64,000 bases of DNA from F1-120-MAGs118 sp013360535 (GTDB lineage Bacteria; Planctomycetota; UBA1135; GCA-002686595). Within the stretch, counting starts at the first letter, position 1. The number at the start of each line of letters is the position of its first letter. Under the pieces are notes generated by a model that saw only the letters and a list, made by a program, of their open reading frames with translations, searched no databases and was not told the origin of the DNA. The translations under genes and the position numbers were made by a program. The stretch spans positions 153,758-217,757 of the forward strand of contig JAPKHC010000021.1 in NCBI GenBank assembly GCA_026647215.1, read 5' to 3'. Shown here one piece after another: positions 24,827-33,935 of the stretch.

Positions 24827-24853
24827 GCGCCCCGCCGCGGGTCGGCGGGGCGC
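24827..24853. terminator. Perfect 11-bp GC hairpin
   Basis: GCGCCCCGCCG (24827-24837) pairs perfectly with CGGCGGGGCGC (24843-24853), loop 5 nt. It sits just after the stop at 24817 and before the kinase gene; no long T run follows. Confidence 0.6.
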
Positions 24854-24943
24854 TCCGATTGACGAGCGGACGGGGCGCCGATTCACTGGCGTCCCGTCGA
24901 CGGCGCCTTCCAGCCCGAGAGACGGGCGTCCCCGAGACTTCCG

Positions 24944-27900
24944 ATGAGCTCGCTCCCCCACGATCCCGCAGAGTCCCTGCTCGCGCGGTTCCTCGCGTCG
25001 CACTCGGCGCGCGACTCGAAGGCGTTCGAGGCGTGGGCGCGAGCGCAATCGGAGCTTGCCGCAGACGCGGCGCTGCTGGCGCGGGTCGAGCGCCTGCGCG
25101 CGCAGGTTGCGCGCAGTGACGAGCTGCTTGGCGGTGCGGCACCAGCCGGGGGATTCTTCGGACGCGGCGGGACGAAGCGCGCGGACCGCAGCGCCGATGA
25201 CTCTTCGCTGGGTGCGTCGTTCACGCCGGGTCAGCGCGTCGGGACGTTCAAGCTGACGCGCTTCCTCGCGCAAGGCGGCATGGGCCAGGTCTGGGAGGCC
25301 TACGACGAGGAGCTGCGTCGGCCCGTCGCGCTGAAGTTCGTGCGGCCGGACCATGTCGACGCGCGCTCGCTCGAGCGATTCGAGCGCGAGGCGCGGGCGG
25401 GCGGGCGGCTCAACCACCCATCGATCGTGCGCACGCTGGCGTTCAACGGCTCTGGAGCTCCTGCGTGGATCGCGCAGGAGCTGGTCGAGGGCTCGTGGAC
25501 GCTCAAGGACTTCCTCGACGAACTGCGCGCCGAGGACAAGACGCCCGAGGGGTACTACCGCAAGGCGGCGGAGCTGGTGGCATCGCTCGCCGAGGGCCTC
25601 GAGGCCGCGCACCAGGCGCGCGTGATCCACCGCGACATCAAGCCGCAGAACATCCTGATCGCGCCGGACGACAGCCCGAAGCTGACGGACTTCGGCCTGG
25701 CGCGCGTGATCGACGACTCGTTCCTGTCGGTGACGGGCGAGTTTGCGGGCACGTACGCCTACATGAGCCCCGAGCAGGTGACTGCCAAGCGCATCGGGCT
25801 CGACCACCGCTCGGACATCTTCAGCCTGGGCGTGGTGCTCTACGAGCTCCTGAGCCTGCGTCGCCCGTTCGAGGGCGACACGACGCACCAGATCAGCCAG
25901 AAGATCCTGTTCTTCGAGCCGCCGGAGCCCTCAAAGGTGCGCTCGCAGTGCCCGCGCGAGCTGTCGATCATCTGCGGCAAGGCGCTGGAGAAGGATCCCG
26001 ACCGGCGCTACGCGACGATGGCGGAGTTTGCAGCGGACCTGCGCAGACACTTGGCCGACGAGCCGATCCACGCGCGGCCGCCGGGGACGTTGGTGCGGGT
26101 CATCAAGTGGGCGCGGCGCAATCCGGGCCCGAGCTCTGCGGCGGCAGTGGGAACGATCGCCTTGGCGGTGATCTCGGGTTTGCTCGTGAAGCAGGTGCGG
26201 ACGGCGAACGACTTGGCGGAGTCGAACCTGGCGCTGGAGCAGTCCAACGTCGACCTCGCCTCGCAGACTCAGCGCGCGGAGGCCAGTGAGCGGGAATCGC
26301 GAGCGAACGCGGATCAGGCGCGTCGCAATGCAGAGGAAGCCGAGCGGAACGCAGCAGCGGCACAACTCGCACTCGAAGTGGCCGAGAAGAAGACGAACGA
26401 CGTGCTGTCGCTGTCGGCTCAGAAGGACCACGACGGCCTAGTGGCGGAAGCGGCGAAGCTGTGGCCTGCGCATCCTGAGACGATCCCGGCGTACGAGGAC
26501 TGGCTGCGGCGAGCGAACGAGCTGATCAACGGCCGTCCGGCAGACGAGTCGAAGGGCCTGAAAAAGCGTCCGAGCCTCGAAGAGCACAAGGCGAAGCTCG
26601 CGGAGCTGCGCGCTGAAGCGAAGCCGCTGAGCGAGGCCGAGATCCAGGCCGAGCGCGCGTCGCATCCGAAGTACGCGGAGCTGCAAGCGAAGCAGGCGGA
26701 GCTCTTGTGGCGCTCCCGGATGCTGGGCGATGAGCCCTGGCCGAGCGAAGCTGCGGCGGAAGCCGAGCTGGCGAAGGAGTCGTTGCCGACGGACGCCGAC
26801 GCGCTGAATTCGCTGGCCTGGCCGCTGGTGGATCCGGCAAAGCCGATTTACGGGCAAGAGGTCCGTGCGCTGCTTCTGGCGCGTCGCGCCGTGGCTGCTG
26901 CGAGCGAGGAGAAGCGTTCGGGGATCCGCGACACGCTAGCTTGGGCTCTGCTCAAGGTCGGTCGTTTCGACGAGGCGCTTTCCGAGGAGCGCACGGCGCA
27001 GTCGGAGCCGGGTGGCGAGGCGCTGAAGTCCTCGGCCGCGGACTTGGAGAAGGCAGTTGGCACTTGGCGCGGCGAGGAACTCGCGAAGCGCCGCGGGGAG
27101 CGCGATGCGCTGGGCGCAGAGGTCGCCACGCTCGCCGCGCAGGTGAACGAACGGCGCACCTACGAGTTCGCCGACCCCGAGAAGGAATGGTGGAACCGCC
27201 ATCTGGCGAAGCTGGTGAGCGACCTGGAACTGCTCCGCGATCCGCAGACTGGCCTGATGAACGACGTGCTGGCGGAGCCGTTCGGCTGGGGCGTGGCGAA
27301 GCGCTACGAGTTCGCGCAGTCGATTGGCAAACGCAGCGTAGACGGCGCAGAAGCGAGGAGTCTGTGGTCCGAGGCGATCGCTGCCATCAAGTCCTCTCCG
27401 AAGTACGGCGGTCTCGAGATCATGCCGCAGATGGGCTTGCTCCCGATCGGGATGGACCCGGACTCGCAGTTGTGGGAGTTCGCGCACCTGCAGACGGGCG
27501 CCCCGGCGGTGCGGGGCGCGGACGGAAAGCTCGTGCTGAACGAGGAGACGGGCTTGGTGTTTGTGCTGATCCCGAGCGGGACGTTTCTGTGGCAAGCCCC
27601 GCAACATGAGGTGAAATTGGGGACGTACTTCCTGTCGAAGTACGAGATGACTCAGGGACAGTGGCAGAGGATTGCGGCGAGCAACCCGAGCGGCTTCCAT
27701 CTTTCTGTCCTGCACCCGGTGCAACAGGTCAGCTGGCCCATGTGCTCCGAGCTGCTGGAGCACATGGGCCTGTCACTACCGAGCGAGGCGCAGTGGACGT
27801 GCGCGGCACGCAGCGCAGAATTCCCCCTTCACTGGATCCGATCCGATACGGAGCGCGATCGTCGGCGGGCACGGGCATCCGATCGGAGCCTTCGGCATAA

Positions 27901-28276
27901 CAGAGCCGGTGCGGCTTCGTCAGGCTTGGCGAGCGGGCAAAGCCTGGAGGAGCTCGGCCTGTGTGTCGTCGGCACGCACGCGGCGAACGGTTACGGGTTT
28001 CACGAAATGGGTCAGAGCGTATGGGAGTGGTGCCTGGATGAGAACCTTGGCAGCTTGGTCGGCGAGGGGGGCAATCCAAAGATGGACCCCGTGGCGACTG
28101 GCGACGGCACAAGCTCCCGCAGCCTTCGCGGCGGCGAGATCGATCCCCGGACTAATGTAGACGAGCCGTGGGAAGTAACACGATGGGTGACGCCGGAGTC
28201 GCGGAGCCACGACGTCGGCCTCCGCCCCTCCAGGGCTCTTCGCCTTTCTCCTTCACCACTTCACCCTCCGAAGTGA
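24944..28276 (+). CDS. Ser/Thr protein kinase (PknB type) with helical repeats and a formylglycine-enzyme-like C-terminal domain
   Basis: A 1110-aa signalling protein. The kinase domain (about residues 97-350) has all key motifs: FLAQGGMGQVWEAYDEELRR (Gly loop), VALKFV (ATP Lys), VIHRDIKPQNILI (catalytic loop), LTDFGLA (DFG) and TYAYMSPEQV (activation segment). One transmembrane helix follows (AAVGTIALAVISGLLV), then a long helical/TPR-like region (Glu/Ala/Arg-rich coiled coil, about 420-700). The C-terminal part is a formylglycine-generating-enzyme (sulfatase-modifying) domain: LIPSGTFLWQ, KYEMTQGQWQRI, LPSEAQWTCAAR, ANGYGFHEMGQSVWEWC, LRGGEI and HDVGLRPSRAL. The stretch between AAR and EELGLCVVGTHA is unlike the family and may be locally frameshifted. 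It probably works with the sigma factor at 23756. Confidence 0.9.
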   Translation: MSSLPHDPAESLLARFLASHSARDSKAFEAWARAQSELAADAALLARVERLRAQVARSDELLGGAAPAGGFFGRGGTKRADRSADDSSLGASFTPGQRVGTFKLTRFLAQGGMGQVWEAYDEELRRPVALKFVRPDHVDARSLERFEREARAGGRLNHPSIVRTLAFNGSGAPAWIAQELVEGSWTLKDFLDELRAEDKTPEGYYRKAAELVASLAEGLEAAHQARVIHRDIKPQNILIAPDDSPKLTDFGLARVIDDSFLSVTGEFAGTYAYMSPEQVTAKRIGLDHRSDIFSLGVVLYELLSLRRPFEGDTTHQISQKILFFEPPEPSKVRSQCPRELSIICGKALEKDPDRRYATMAEFAADLRRHLADEPIHARPPGTLVRVIKWARRNPGPSSAAAVGTIALAVISGLLVKQVRTANDLAESNLALEQSNVDLASQTQRAEASERESRANADQARRNAEEAERNAAAAQLALEVAEKKTNDVLSLSAQKDHDGLVAEAAKLWPAHPETIPAYEDWLRRANELINGRPADESKGLKKRPSLEEHKAKLAELRAEAKPLSEAEIQAERASHPKYAELQAKQAELLWRSRMLGDEPWPSEAAAEAELAKESLPTDADALNSLAWPLVDPAKPIYGQEVRALLLARRAVAAASEEKRSGIRDTLAWALLKVGRFDEALSEERTAQSEPGGEALKSSAADLEKAVGTWRGEELAKRRGERDALGAEVATLAAQVNERRTYEFADPEKEWWNRHLAKLVSDLELLRDPQTGLMNDVLAEPFGWGVAKRYEFAQSIGKRSVDGAEARSLWSEAIAAIKSSPKYGGLEIMPQMGLLPIGMDPDSQLWEFAHLQTGAPAVRGADGKLVLNEETGLVFVLIPSGTFLWQAPQHEVKLGTYFLSKYEMTQGQWQRIAASNPSGFHLSVLHPVQQVSWPMCSELLEHMGLSLPSEAQWTCAARSAEFPLHWIRSDTERDRRRARASDRSLRHNRAGAASSGLASGQSLEELGLCVVGTHAANGYGFHEMGQSVWEWCLDENLGSLVGEGGNPKMDPVATGDGTSSRSLRGGEIDPRTNVDEPWEVTRWVTPESRSHDVGLRPSRALRLSPSPLHPPK

Positions 28277-28520
28277 CGCGGCAGAGCGCCTTTGCAAGGT
28301 CCTGCGCCTGAGCGGCGTGCGCAGCCGCCAGCGTAGGGCGCTGGACCGGGACGGTTGCCCTTGGATCGCCATCCAAGACCTCGCCTGCCGACGCCTGAGC
28401 TCGGGGCCTGAGACCCGCAACACCGAGGGTCGAGCCGGTCGGTGGACGATTGGGGTTCTGATAGGTCCGACGCCCACGGAGAGTTCCGAAGCGTTGCTGA
28501 CGGTGCGTCATGCTCGATGC

Positions 28521-28775
28521 GTGCGCCCCTCCGACACCAGCCCGGCGATCCAGGCTCGCAAGGACGCCGGGTACCGTTCGCTCTCGCCGACCGAGCGTGG
28601 CGAGCTGCTGCGGGATGCGTGGTGGGCGGGTCGAGAGCTCCAGCTCGCCGGATTGCGAGCGCGCTTTCCGCAGGAGAACGAGGCGCAGCTCGAGCTGCGT
28701 CTGGCGGAGCGCTGGCTGGGTCCGGATCTGTTTGCGCGCGTGATGGAGCAAAGGCGAGAGCGTGGAATGGGCTGA
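28521..28775 (+). CDS. Small partner protein of a nucleotidyltransferase-type pair
   Basis: An 84-aa protein. The frame is open from 28317 but the family-like part starts with SPAIQARKDAGYRSLSPTER, so GTG 28521 is the preferred start. The helix-rich remainder (ELQLAGLRARFPQENEAQLE, LRLAERWLGPDLFARV) matches the short partner usually encoded before a nucleotidyltransferase in accessory regions. It overlaps the next gene by 14 bases. Molecular function unknown; the neighbouring deletion suggests the pair no longer works. Confidence 0.55.
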   Translation: MRPSDTSPAIQARKDAGYRSLSPTERGELLRDAWWAGRELQLAGLRARFPQENEAQLELRLAERWLGPDLFARVMEQRRERGMG

Positions 28776-29010
28776 AGACTCACTGAGCGCGGCCGAGGAA
28801 ATGGCGGCCGTGTTCGAGTCGCTCGGCGTGCGCTACCTGCTGGGCGGTTCGATGGCGGCAACGGTGTGGAGCGAGCAGCAGTGGCGTGACGTGGCGGCGC
28901 TGATCCGAACGCTCGGCGACGAGCTCGACTGGGCCTGCGTTCAGGGTTGGGCCGAACGACTGGGAATCCACGGGTTGGTCGAGCGCGCGCGGCGTGAGGC
29001 CAACGCGTGA
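28762..29010 (+). pseudogene. Nucleotidyltransferase with an internal deletion
   Basis: An 82-aa product that joins the start of a nucleotidyltransferase (AAVFESLGVRYLLGGSMAAT, with the GG-S motif) directly to the C-terminal tail of such a protein (SEQQWRDVAALIRTLGDELD, then WAERLGIHGLVERARREA). The usual central segment of about 90-110 residues, which holds the catalytic Asp-x-Asp and most of the fold, is absent. The reading frame stays open across the junction, so an in-frame deletion near 28872 is the likely cause. It cannot be an active enzyme. Confidence 0.7.
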
Positions 29011-29039
29011 GTGCAGGCCGGCCCGGCAGCGGCGGCGCG

Positions 29040-30272
29040 TCAGGGTTGGACCGTGAAGCGCAGGGCGTCGCTGCGGTTGGTGGAGAAGCTCGAGGCGGAG
29101 TCGCGCGACCAGAATTGCGAGAAGAGCTCCGTGCCGACGGTGGCGAGCGGGTCGGAGCCGGAGCGCAGGAGCAGGTTGAAGTCGAGCTGCAGCACGCCGG
29201 TGCAGGAGTTGCCGGAGGTCGGGCCGCCGGAGTTGAGCAGCGGCGAGCGGCGGGTGGGCGCCTGCACACACAGCCAGCCGCCCTGGTACGGCACGTTCTT
29301 GGGCGCGTAGCCCCAGAAGAGCAGGCCCGTGCGCTGGTTGAGCTGGTTCGTCGAGCGCACGACGAACGGAGCGGGCGTGCTCACGCTCGGGATGCCGGTG
29401 AAGCCGATCTGCGGCACGCAGCCGAGGCTGTTGGTCTTCGCGGTGCAGTAGACCTGCGGGACGGCGTAGATCGCGGAGAACGGGAAGGCGCCGAGGTCGG
29501 CGCGCGAGCCGTCGGGATCGAGCGGCGAGAGCGGGTTGCCGGCGTCGATGCACGGCGAGCCCGCCGTCAGGTGCAGGTCGCGCGTCGGCCCGCCGATCCA
29601 GCCCGGCGCGACGCTCTGGCAGCCCGCCCCGAGCGTGGAGCCCGGCGCCGTCCCGAAGCAGCTGTAGGCCACGTTGACCCAGTCGAGGTCGAGCGTGTTG
29701 CCGCTGACGATCGAGTCGCGCACGATCGGGACGCACGGGAAGCCCGCCGGCGTGATGCCGATCTGGAAGCCGGTGACGCTGCAGTTGCGGATCGTCGCGT
29801 TGCAGGCGCGCACGCCGAAACCCGTCAGGCTCGGGCCACCGCCGACGACGGCGCAGCGCTCGATCAGCCCGTTGGAGATCGCGACCGCGACGGCGTTCGC
29901 TCCCGTGCCGCCGATCACGGTGAAGCCGCGCACCGTGCAGTCCGAAAGGTCGCACTCGACCGCCGTCAGCGACGGCAGGGGCGCGCGCAGCGTCGTCACC
30001 GCCGGCCCGTGGGTGGACTCGAGCACGATCTCGGCCCGGAGCAATCCACCGTCATAGGTGCCCGGCCCGACGAGCACCGTGTCCCCGTCTTCGAGCTCCG
30101 GGTTGGAGAGCGCGGCCACCACCGTCTGGAACGGGGCCGCGGCGCTCCCGTCACCGCCGGGGGCGGCCGTCGCGGAGACGTGCCAAGTGAACTGGGCCGA
30201 CGCCGCCGAAGCCAGCAGGCCGAGGGCCAGAACTCGCAAACCCGACACCACGCAGTTCCTGGACACGTTCAT
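29040..30272 (-). CDS. Secreted right-handed beta-helix protein with the shared Cys-rich C-terminal domain
   Basis: A 410-aa exported protein. ATG 30272 was chosen because it starts the signal peptide (LRVLALGLLASAASAQ) and has GGAG upstream. The DUF1565-like entry (VSATAAPGGDGSAAAPFQTV and DGDTVLVGPGTYDGG) and the short repeating turns (VRGFTVIGG, ERCAVVGGG, IRNCSVTGF) indicate a parallel beta-helix at about residues 30-250. Residues 274-410 are the 137-aa form of the C-terminal domain shared with four other genes, ending RSDALRFTVQP. A surface or extracellular location is likely; a polysaccharide ligand is a guess from fold. Confidence 0.85.
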   Translation of the reverse strand: MNVSRNCVVSGLRVLALGLLASAASAQFTWHVSATAAPGGDGSAAAPFQTVVAALSNPELEDGDTVLVGPGTYDGGLLRAEIVLESTHGPAVTTLRAPLPSLTAVECDLSDCTVRGFTVIGGTGANAVAVAISNGLIERCAVVGGGPSLTGFGVRACNATIRNCSVTGFQIGITPAGFPCVPIVRDSIVSGNTLDLDWVNVAYSCFGTAPGSTLGAGCQSVAPGWIGGPTRDLHLTAGSPCIDAGNPLSPLDPDGSRADLGAFPFSAIYAVPQVYCTAKTNSLGCVPQIGFTGIPSVSTPAPFVVRSTNQLNQRTGLLFWGYAPKNVPYQGGWLCVQAPTRRSPLLNSGGPTSGNSCTGVLQLDFNLLLRSGSDPLATVGTELFSQFWSRDSASSFSTNRSDALRFTVQP

Positions 30273-30405
30273 CGCAGCTCCTTCGGGAAGGGATCGAACC
30301 CGACGTGCTCCCCATGCCGACGCCGGCCGTTCCCGCGACGGAAAACGGCTTTCTTGGCGAGCGGAATGCGCCGTCCGACGAGCGCGCGAGGATAGGTTTG
30401 GGGCC

Positions 30406-32193
30406 ATGCTCCCCCTCGCGACGCTGGCGCTGGTCCTCCCCCAACCGATGGTCCCTGCGCAGGCGCAAGCCGCGCCCGTGCTCGCGCAGTGGGAAGCCGA
30501 TCGCGACGAGCGCATGGCGTGGTGGCGCGAGGCGCGCCTGGGAATGTTCGTGCACTTCGGGCTGTATTCGCCGGCGGGAGGCAAGTGGGACGGCAAGGTG
30601 TACCCGCAGCACTACGCGGAGTGGATCCAGCATTGGGCCGCGGTGCCGTGCGCGGAGTACGCGCGGCAGATGAAGCCGCTGTTCCAGCCGGAGCCGGGCT
30701 TCGCCGAGGCGTGGGCGGAGCTCGCGAGCGACGCGGGCATGCGCTACGCGGTGATGACGTCGAAGCACCACGACGGGTTCACGCTCTTCAACTCCAAGGA
30801 GCCGTACTCGCTCGCCAACGAGGTCGCCGGCGGCACCAACATCTCGCCCGCGGGCCGCGACATCGCGCGAGAATTCGCCGACGCGATGCGCGCGCGCGGA
30901 CTGCGGCCGGGCTTCTACTACTCGCTGCTCGACTGGCAGCATCCCGATGCGTACGAGATGGCGCTGCCGGCGTATCCGAAGCCGACGCACACGCGCGACC
31001 ACGCGAAGTACAAGGCCTACATGCGCGGGCACGTCGAGGAGCTGCTCACGAATTACGGGCCGCTCGCGACGATCTGGTTCGACTACTCGGACACGGAGCG
31101 GCAAGGCGAAGCGTGGGGCGCGACGGAGTTGCTCACGCTTCTGCGCACGAAGCAGCCGCGGATCGTCGTCAACAACCGGCTCTACTTCGGCCTCGAGAAC
31201 AAGCTCGGCGATTACGGCACGCCCGAGAAGTACGTGCCGCCGACGGGGCTGCCGGGCATGGACTGGGAAGTGAACCACACGCTCAACGAGAGCTACGGGT
31301 TCAGCGCGCACGATGCGAACTGGAAGGACACGGGCAGCGTCGTGCGCCTCCTGTGCGACATCGTCTCGAAGGGCGGCAACCTGCTGCTCAACATCGGGCC
31401 GGACGCGCAGGGGCGCGTGCCGGAGCCGGCGCAGCGCGCGCTGCGGGGGCTCGGTGCGTGGATGCGCACGAACGGTGAGGCGATCCACGGCACGCAGGCG
31501 AGCCCGTTCGCACGCCTCCCGTGGGGCCGCGCGACGCGCAAGGGTTCAACGCTCTACCTGATGGTGTTCGACTGGCCGGCGGACGGGCGCTTGCGCGTTC
31601 CGGTGAAGGGCAAGCTGAAGTCGTTCCTGACGCTCGAGCAGCCACTCGCGTCGCTCGGCACGCGCGAGGACGAGCTCGGGCTCGAGCTCTTCTTGCCGAA
31701 GCACGCACCGGACGCCGCGTGTTCGGTGCTGAAGCTCACGTTCGACGGCACGTTCGAGGCGCTGCCGTTCGCGGTGACGCCGGCGGCGGACGGAACGCTC
31801 ACGCTGCTCCCTTTCGACGCGACGCTCTCTGGCCCGTCGCTGAAGGTCGAGCAGGTCGGCGCGATCGAGGACGTGCGCTACAACCTCGGCTACTGGATCG
31901 ACGCGAGCGCCTTCGCGAGCTGGCCGATCGCGGGCCAGCGCGCCGGCACCTACCGCGTCGTCGCCGAGCTCGCGTGCAAGGACGAGTCCGCGGGTGCGAA
32001 GTGCACGCTCGCCTGCGGCGACGCGCGTATCACCTTCGACGTCGCCGGCACGGGCGGCTGGCAGCAATACCGTCAGGTCGAGCTCGGCACCCTCACGCTG
32101 ACCGCCGAGCGCAACGTGCTCGAACTGCGCGCGCTCTCCATGCCCGGCGAGGCCGTGCTCAACCTGCGCTCGCTCACGCTCCTGCCCCGCTGA
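30406..32193 (+). CDS. Alpha-L-fucosidase (GH29)
   Basis: A 595-aa secreted hydrolase removing L-fucose from glycans. The start at 30406 begins a signal-like stretch (LATLALVLPQPMVPAQAQA). GH29 landmarks follow: MAWWREARLGMFVHFGLYSP, SKHHDGFTLFNSKEPYS, GLRPGFYYSLLDW, and TIWFDYSD with the probable nucleophile Asp226. The WEVNHTLNESYGF and GGNLLLNIGPDAQGRVPEPA blocks complete the barrel. A C-terminal beta domain (about 430-595) may bind carbohydrate. It is close to the polysaccharide locus but separately transcribed. Confidence 0.93.
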   Translation: MLPLATLALVLPQPMVPAQAQAAPVLAQWEADRDERMAWWREARLGMFVHFGLYSPAGGKWDGKVYPQHYAEWIQHWAAVPCAEYARQMKPLFQPEPGFAEAWAELASDAGMRYAVMTSKHHDGFTLFNSKEPYSLANEVAGGTNISPAGRDIAREFADAMRARGLRPGFYYSLLDWQHPDAYEMALPAYPKPTHTRDHAKYKAYMRGHVEELLTNYGPLATIWFDYSDTERQGEAWGATELLTLLRTKQPRIVVNNRLYFGLENKLGDYGTPEKYVPPTGLPGMDWEVNHTLNESYGFSAHDANWKDTGSVVRLLCDIVSKGGNLLLNIGPDAQGRVPEPAQRALRGLGAWMRTNGEAIHGTQASPFARLPWGRATRKGSTLYLMVFDWPADGRLRVPVKGKLKSFLTLEQPLASLGTREDELGLELFLPKHAPDAACSVLKLTFDGTFEALPFAVTPAADGTLTLLPFDATLSGPSLKVEQVGAIEDVRYNLGYWIDASAFASWPIAGQRAGTYRVVAELACKDESAGAKCTLACGDARITFDVAGTGGWQQYRQVELGTLTLTAERNVLELRALSMPGEAVLNLRSLTLLPR

Positions 32194-32198
32194 GGTCG

Positions 32199-32561
32199 CT
32201 AGAGCTCTTGCCCGAACACGATGCGGTGGCCATCGGGCGTCACGATCGCGAACTCGCGCATGCCCCACGGCAGGTCGCGCAACGGAAGCCAGAACTCGAC
32301 CCGCTTCGCCGCGAGCTCGGCCTGCAACGCGCGCGCGTCGTCGACGTGCAGGTAGGCGAACCACGAGTGGTCCTGCGCCTGCGAGATCGGGAGCGAGTCG
32401 GGGCAGTGGCCCAGGCGCAGCTTGGCCGCGCCGCGCGAGAGGAAGGACCAGCCGTCGACGCGCAGGTCCTCCGTGAAGCCGAGCTGCTCCACGTAGAAGC
32501 GCACGGAGCGTTCGAGGTCCTGCACGGCGAGCACGAAGGTCGAGGCGAGGAGCGTGGCCAT
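32199..32561 (-). CDS. VOC-family (glyoxalase/bleomycin-resistance fold) protein
   Basis: A 120-aa protein with two babbab-type modules: FVLAVQDLERSVRFYVEQLG and FAYLHVDDARALQAELAAKR, plus a final VTPDGHRIVFGQE. These are the hallmarks of the vicinal-oxygen-chelate superfamily. The metal-binding pattern is incomplete by eye, so substrate and activity are unknown. Its ATG lies only five bases from a perfect 51-bp inverted repeat, which must therefore be transcribed or lie over its promoter. It is convergent with the fucosidase gene. Confidence 0.85.
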   Translation of the reverse strand: MATLLASTFVLAVQDLERSVRFYVEQLGFTEDLRVDGWSFLSRGAAKLRLGHCPDSLPISQAQDHSWFAYLHVDDARALQAELAAKRVEFWLPLRDLPWGMREFAIVTPDGHRIVFGQEL

Positions 32562-32565
32562 TGGA

Positions 32566-32694
32566 TGCGCGATCGAGAATACGGAGCCAGAGCAATCTTT
32601 TCTGCAAGCTGCGGCCCTGGACGACGGCGTTGCCGCCGACGCAGGCCGCAGCTTGCAGAAAAGATTGCTCTGGCTCCGTATTCTCGATCGCGCA
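32566..32694. repeat. Perfect 51-bp inverted repeat filling the gap between divergent genes
   Basis: Arms 32566-32616 and 32644-32694 are exact reverse complements over 51 bases, separated by 27 bases. Each arm begins TGCGCGATCGAGAATACGGA and ends GCAAGCTGCGGCC when read inward, and its core is less GC-rich than the surroundings. It lies between the VOC gene start (32561, leftward) and the UDP-sugar dehydrogenase start (32748, rightward). Read outside-in, each arm opens the same short frame, MRDREYGARAIFSASCG. It fits a palindromic mobile or MITE-like element; I know no named family. Confidence 0.9.
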
Positions 32695-32747
32695 CGCGAG
32701 CCGCTCCGCACTGCCGCTCCAGCGCGTAGGATAATTGCCCACCAACC

Positions 32748-33935
32748 ATGAGCGAGATCGTCATCATCGGAGGCTGCGGGCACGTCGGGCTTCCGCTCGG
32801 GCTCGCGCTCGCGCGCGCGGGGCACCGCGTGGTCGGGCTCGACATCGACGCCACGAAGGTCGCCGAGACGAACGCGGGGCGCATGCCGTTCGTCGACAAG
32901 GGCGCGGATCAGCTGCTGCCGAAGGTGCTCGCCGACGGCTCGTTCCGTTGCACGACGGACAAGGGTTGCCTCGAGCAGGCCGAGATCGTCATCACGGTCA
33001 TCGGCACGCCGCTCGACGAGCACCTGAACCCGCGCTTCGAGGTCTACGACGACCTGATCGCGGCCGACCGCACGTTCCTGCGCAAGGGGCAGCTGCTCGT
33101 GCTGCGCAGCACGGTCTATCCGGGGACGACCGAGCGCATCGCGGCGGCGCTCGTGCGCGAAGGCATCGAGGTCGACGTCGCGTTCTGTCCGGAGCGCGTG
33201 GCGGAAGGCGTGGCGCTCGAGGAGATTTCGACGCTGCCGCAGATCGTGTCGGGCACGAGCGAACGGGCGCGCGCGCGCGCGGCGCAGCTCTTCCGCACGC
33301 TGACCTCCGACGTGATCGAGATGGCGCCGCTCGCCGCCGAACTGACCAAGCTCTTCAACAACACGTGGCGTTACATCCAGTTCGCGACGGCGAACCAGTT
33401 CTACATGATCGCCAACGAGTACGGACTCGACTTCTACGAGATCCACCGGGCGATGACGGAGAAGTACCCGCGCGCCAAGGCCTTCCCCAAGGCCGGTTTC
33501 GCCGCGGGGCCGTGCCTGTTCAAGGACACGATGCAGATCGCGTCGTTCCACAACAACGCGTTCTTCCTCGGCCACTCGGCGATGCTCGTGAACGAGGGCC
33601 TGCCGAACTACGTCGTGCGGCGCGCGCTGCTGCGCTGGCCGCTGCGCGACATGACCGTCGGCGTCATCGGCATGGCTTTCAAGGGCGACAGCGACGACCC
33701 GCGCGAGTCGCTCTCCTACAAGCTGAAGAAGATCCTCGAGCGCGAATGCCGCGAGGTGCTCTGCAGCGACCCGTTCGTCGTCGACGAGCGGTTCGTGCCG
33801 TTCGAGGAGGCGGTCGAGCGCTGCGACCTGCTGTTCGTCGGCACGCCCCACACCGAATACCGTTCGGCCGACTTCAAGGGCAAGACGGTCGTCGACATCT
33901 GGAACATCACGAAGGTCGGAATCTCCGTCGTATGA
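32748..33935 (+). CDS. UDP-sugar dehydrogenase (UDP-glucose/UDP-ManNAc dehydrogenase family)
   Basis: A 395-aa NAD-dependent enzyme oxidising a UDP-sugar to its uronic acid in two steps. It has the N-terminal NAD-binding fold (IVIIGGCGHVGLPLGLALAR), TPLDEHLNPRFE and RSTVYPGTT. The catalytic Cys256 is in FAAGPCLFKDT, which replaces the common GGPCLPKD. The C-terminal lobe is MTVGVIGMAFKGDSDDPRES. It overlaps the next gene by ATGA. A second enzyme of this family is encoded at 53109, so the locus has two; which sugar each uses is not settled by sequence. Confidence 0.92.
   Translation: MSEIVIIGGCGHVGLPLGLALARAGHRVVGLDIDATKVAETNAGRMPFVDKGADQLLPKVLADGSFRCTTDKGCLEQAEIVITVIGTPLDEHLNPRFEVYDDLIAADRTFLRKGQLLVLRSTVYPGTTERIAAALVREGIEVDVAFCPERVAEGVALEEISTLPQIVSGTSERARARAAQLFRTLTSDVIEMAPLAAELTKLFNNTWRYIQFATANQFYMIANEYGLDFYEIHRAMTEKYPRAKAFPKAGFAAGPCLFKDTMQIASFHNNAFFLGHSAMLVNEGLPNYVVRRALLRWPLRDMTVGVIGMAFKGDSDDPRESLSYKLKKILERECREVLCSDPFVVDERFVPFEEAVERCDLLFVGTPHTEYRSADFKGKTVVDIWNITKVGISVV

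Noticed and set aside
28277..28520. Extra coding sequence after the kinase.
   Set aside because: Frames there run on both strands but lack any family signature and a credible start; treated as non-coding.
32566..32694. Integron attC site.
   Set aside because: The palindrome is perfect and lacks the GTTRRRY/RYYYAAC core sites and the imperfect stem expected for attC.
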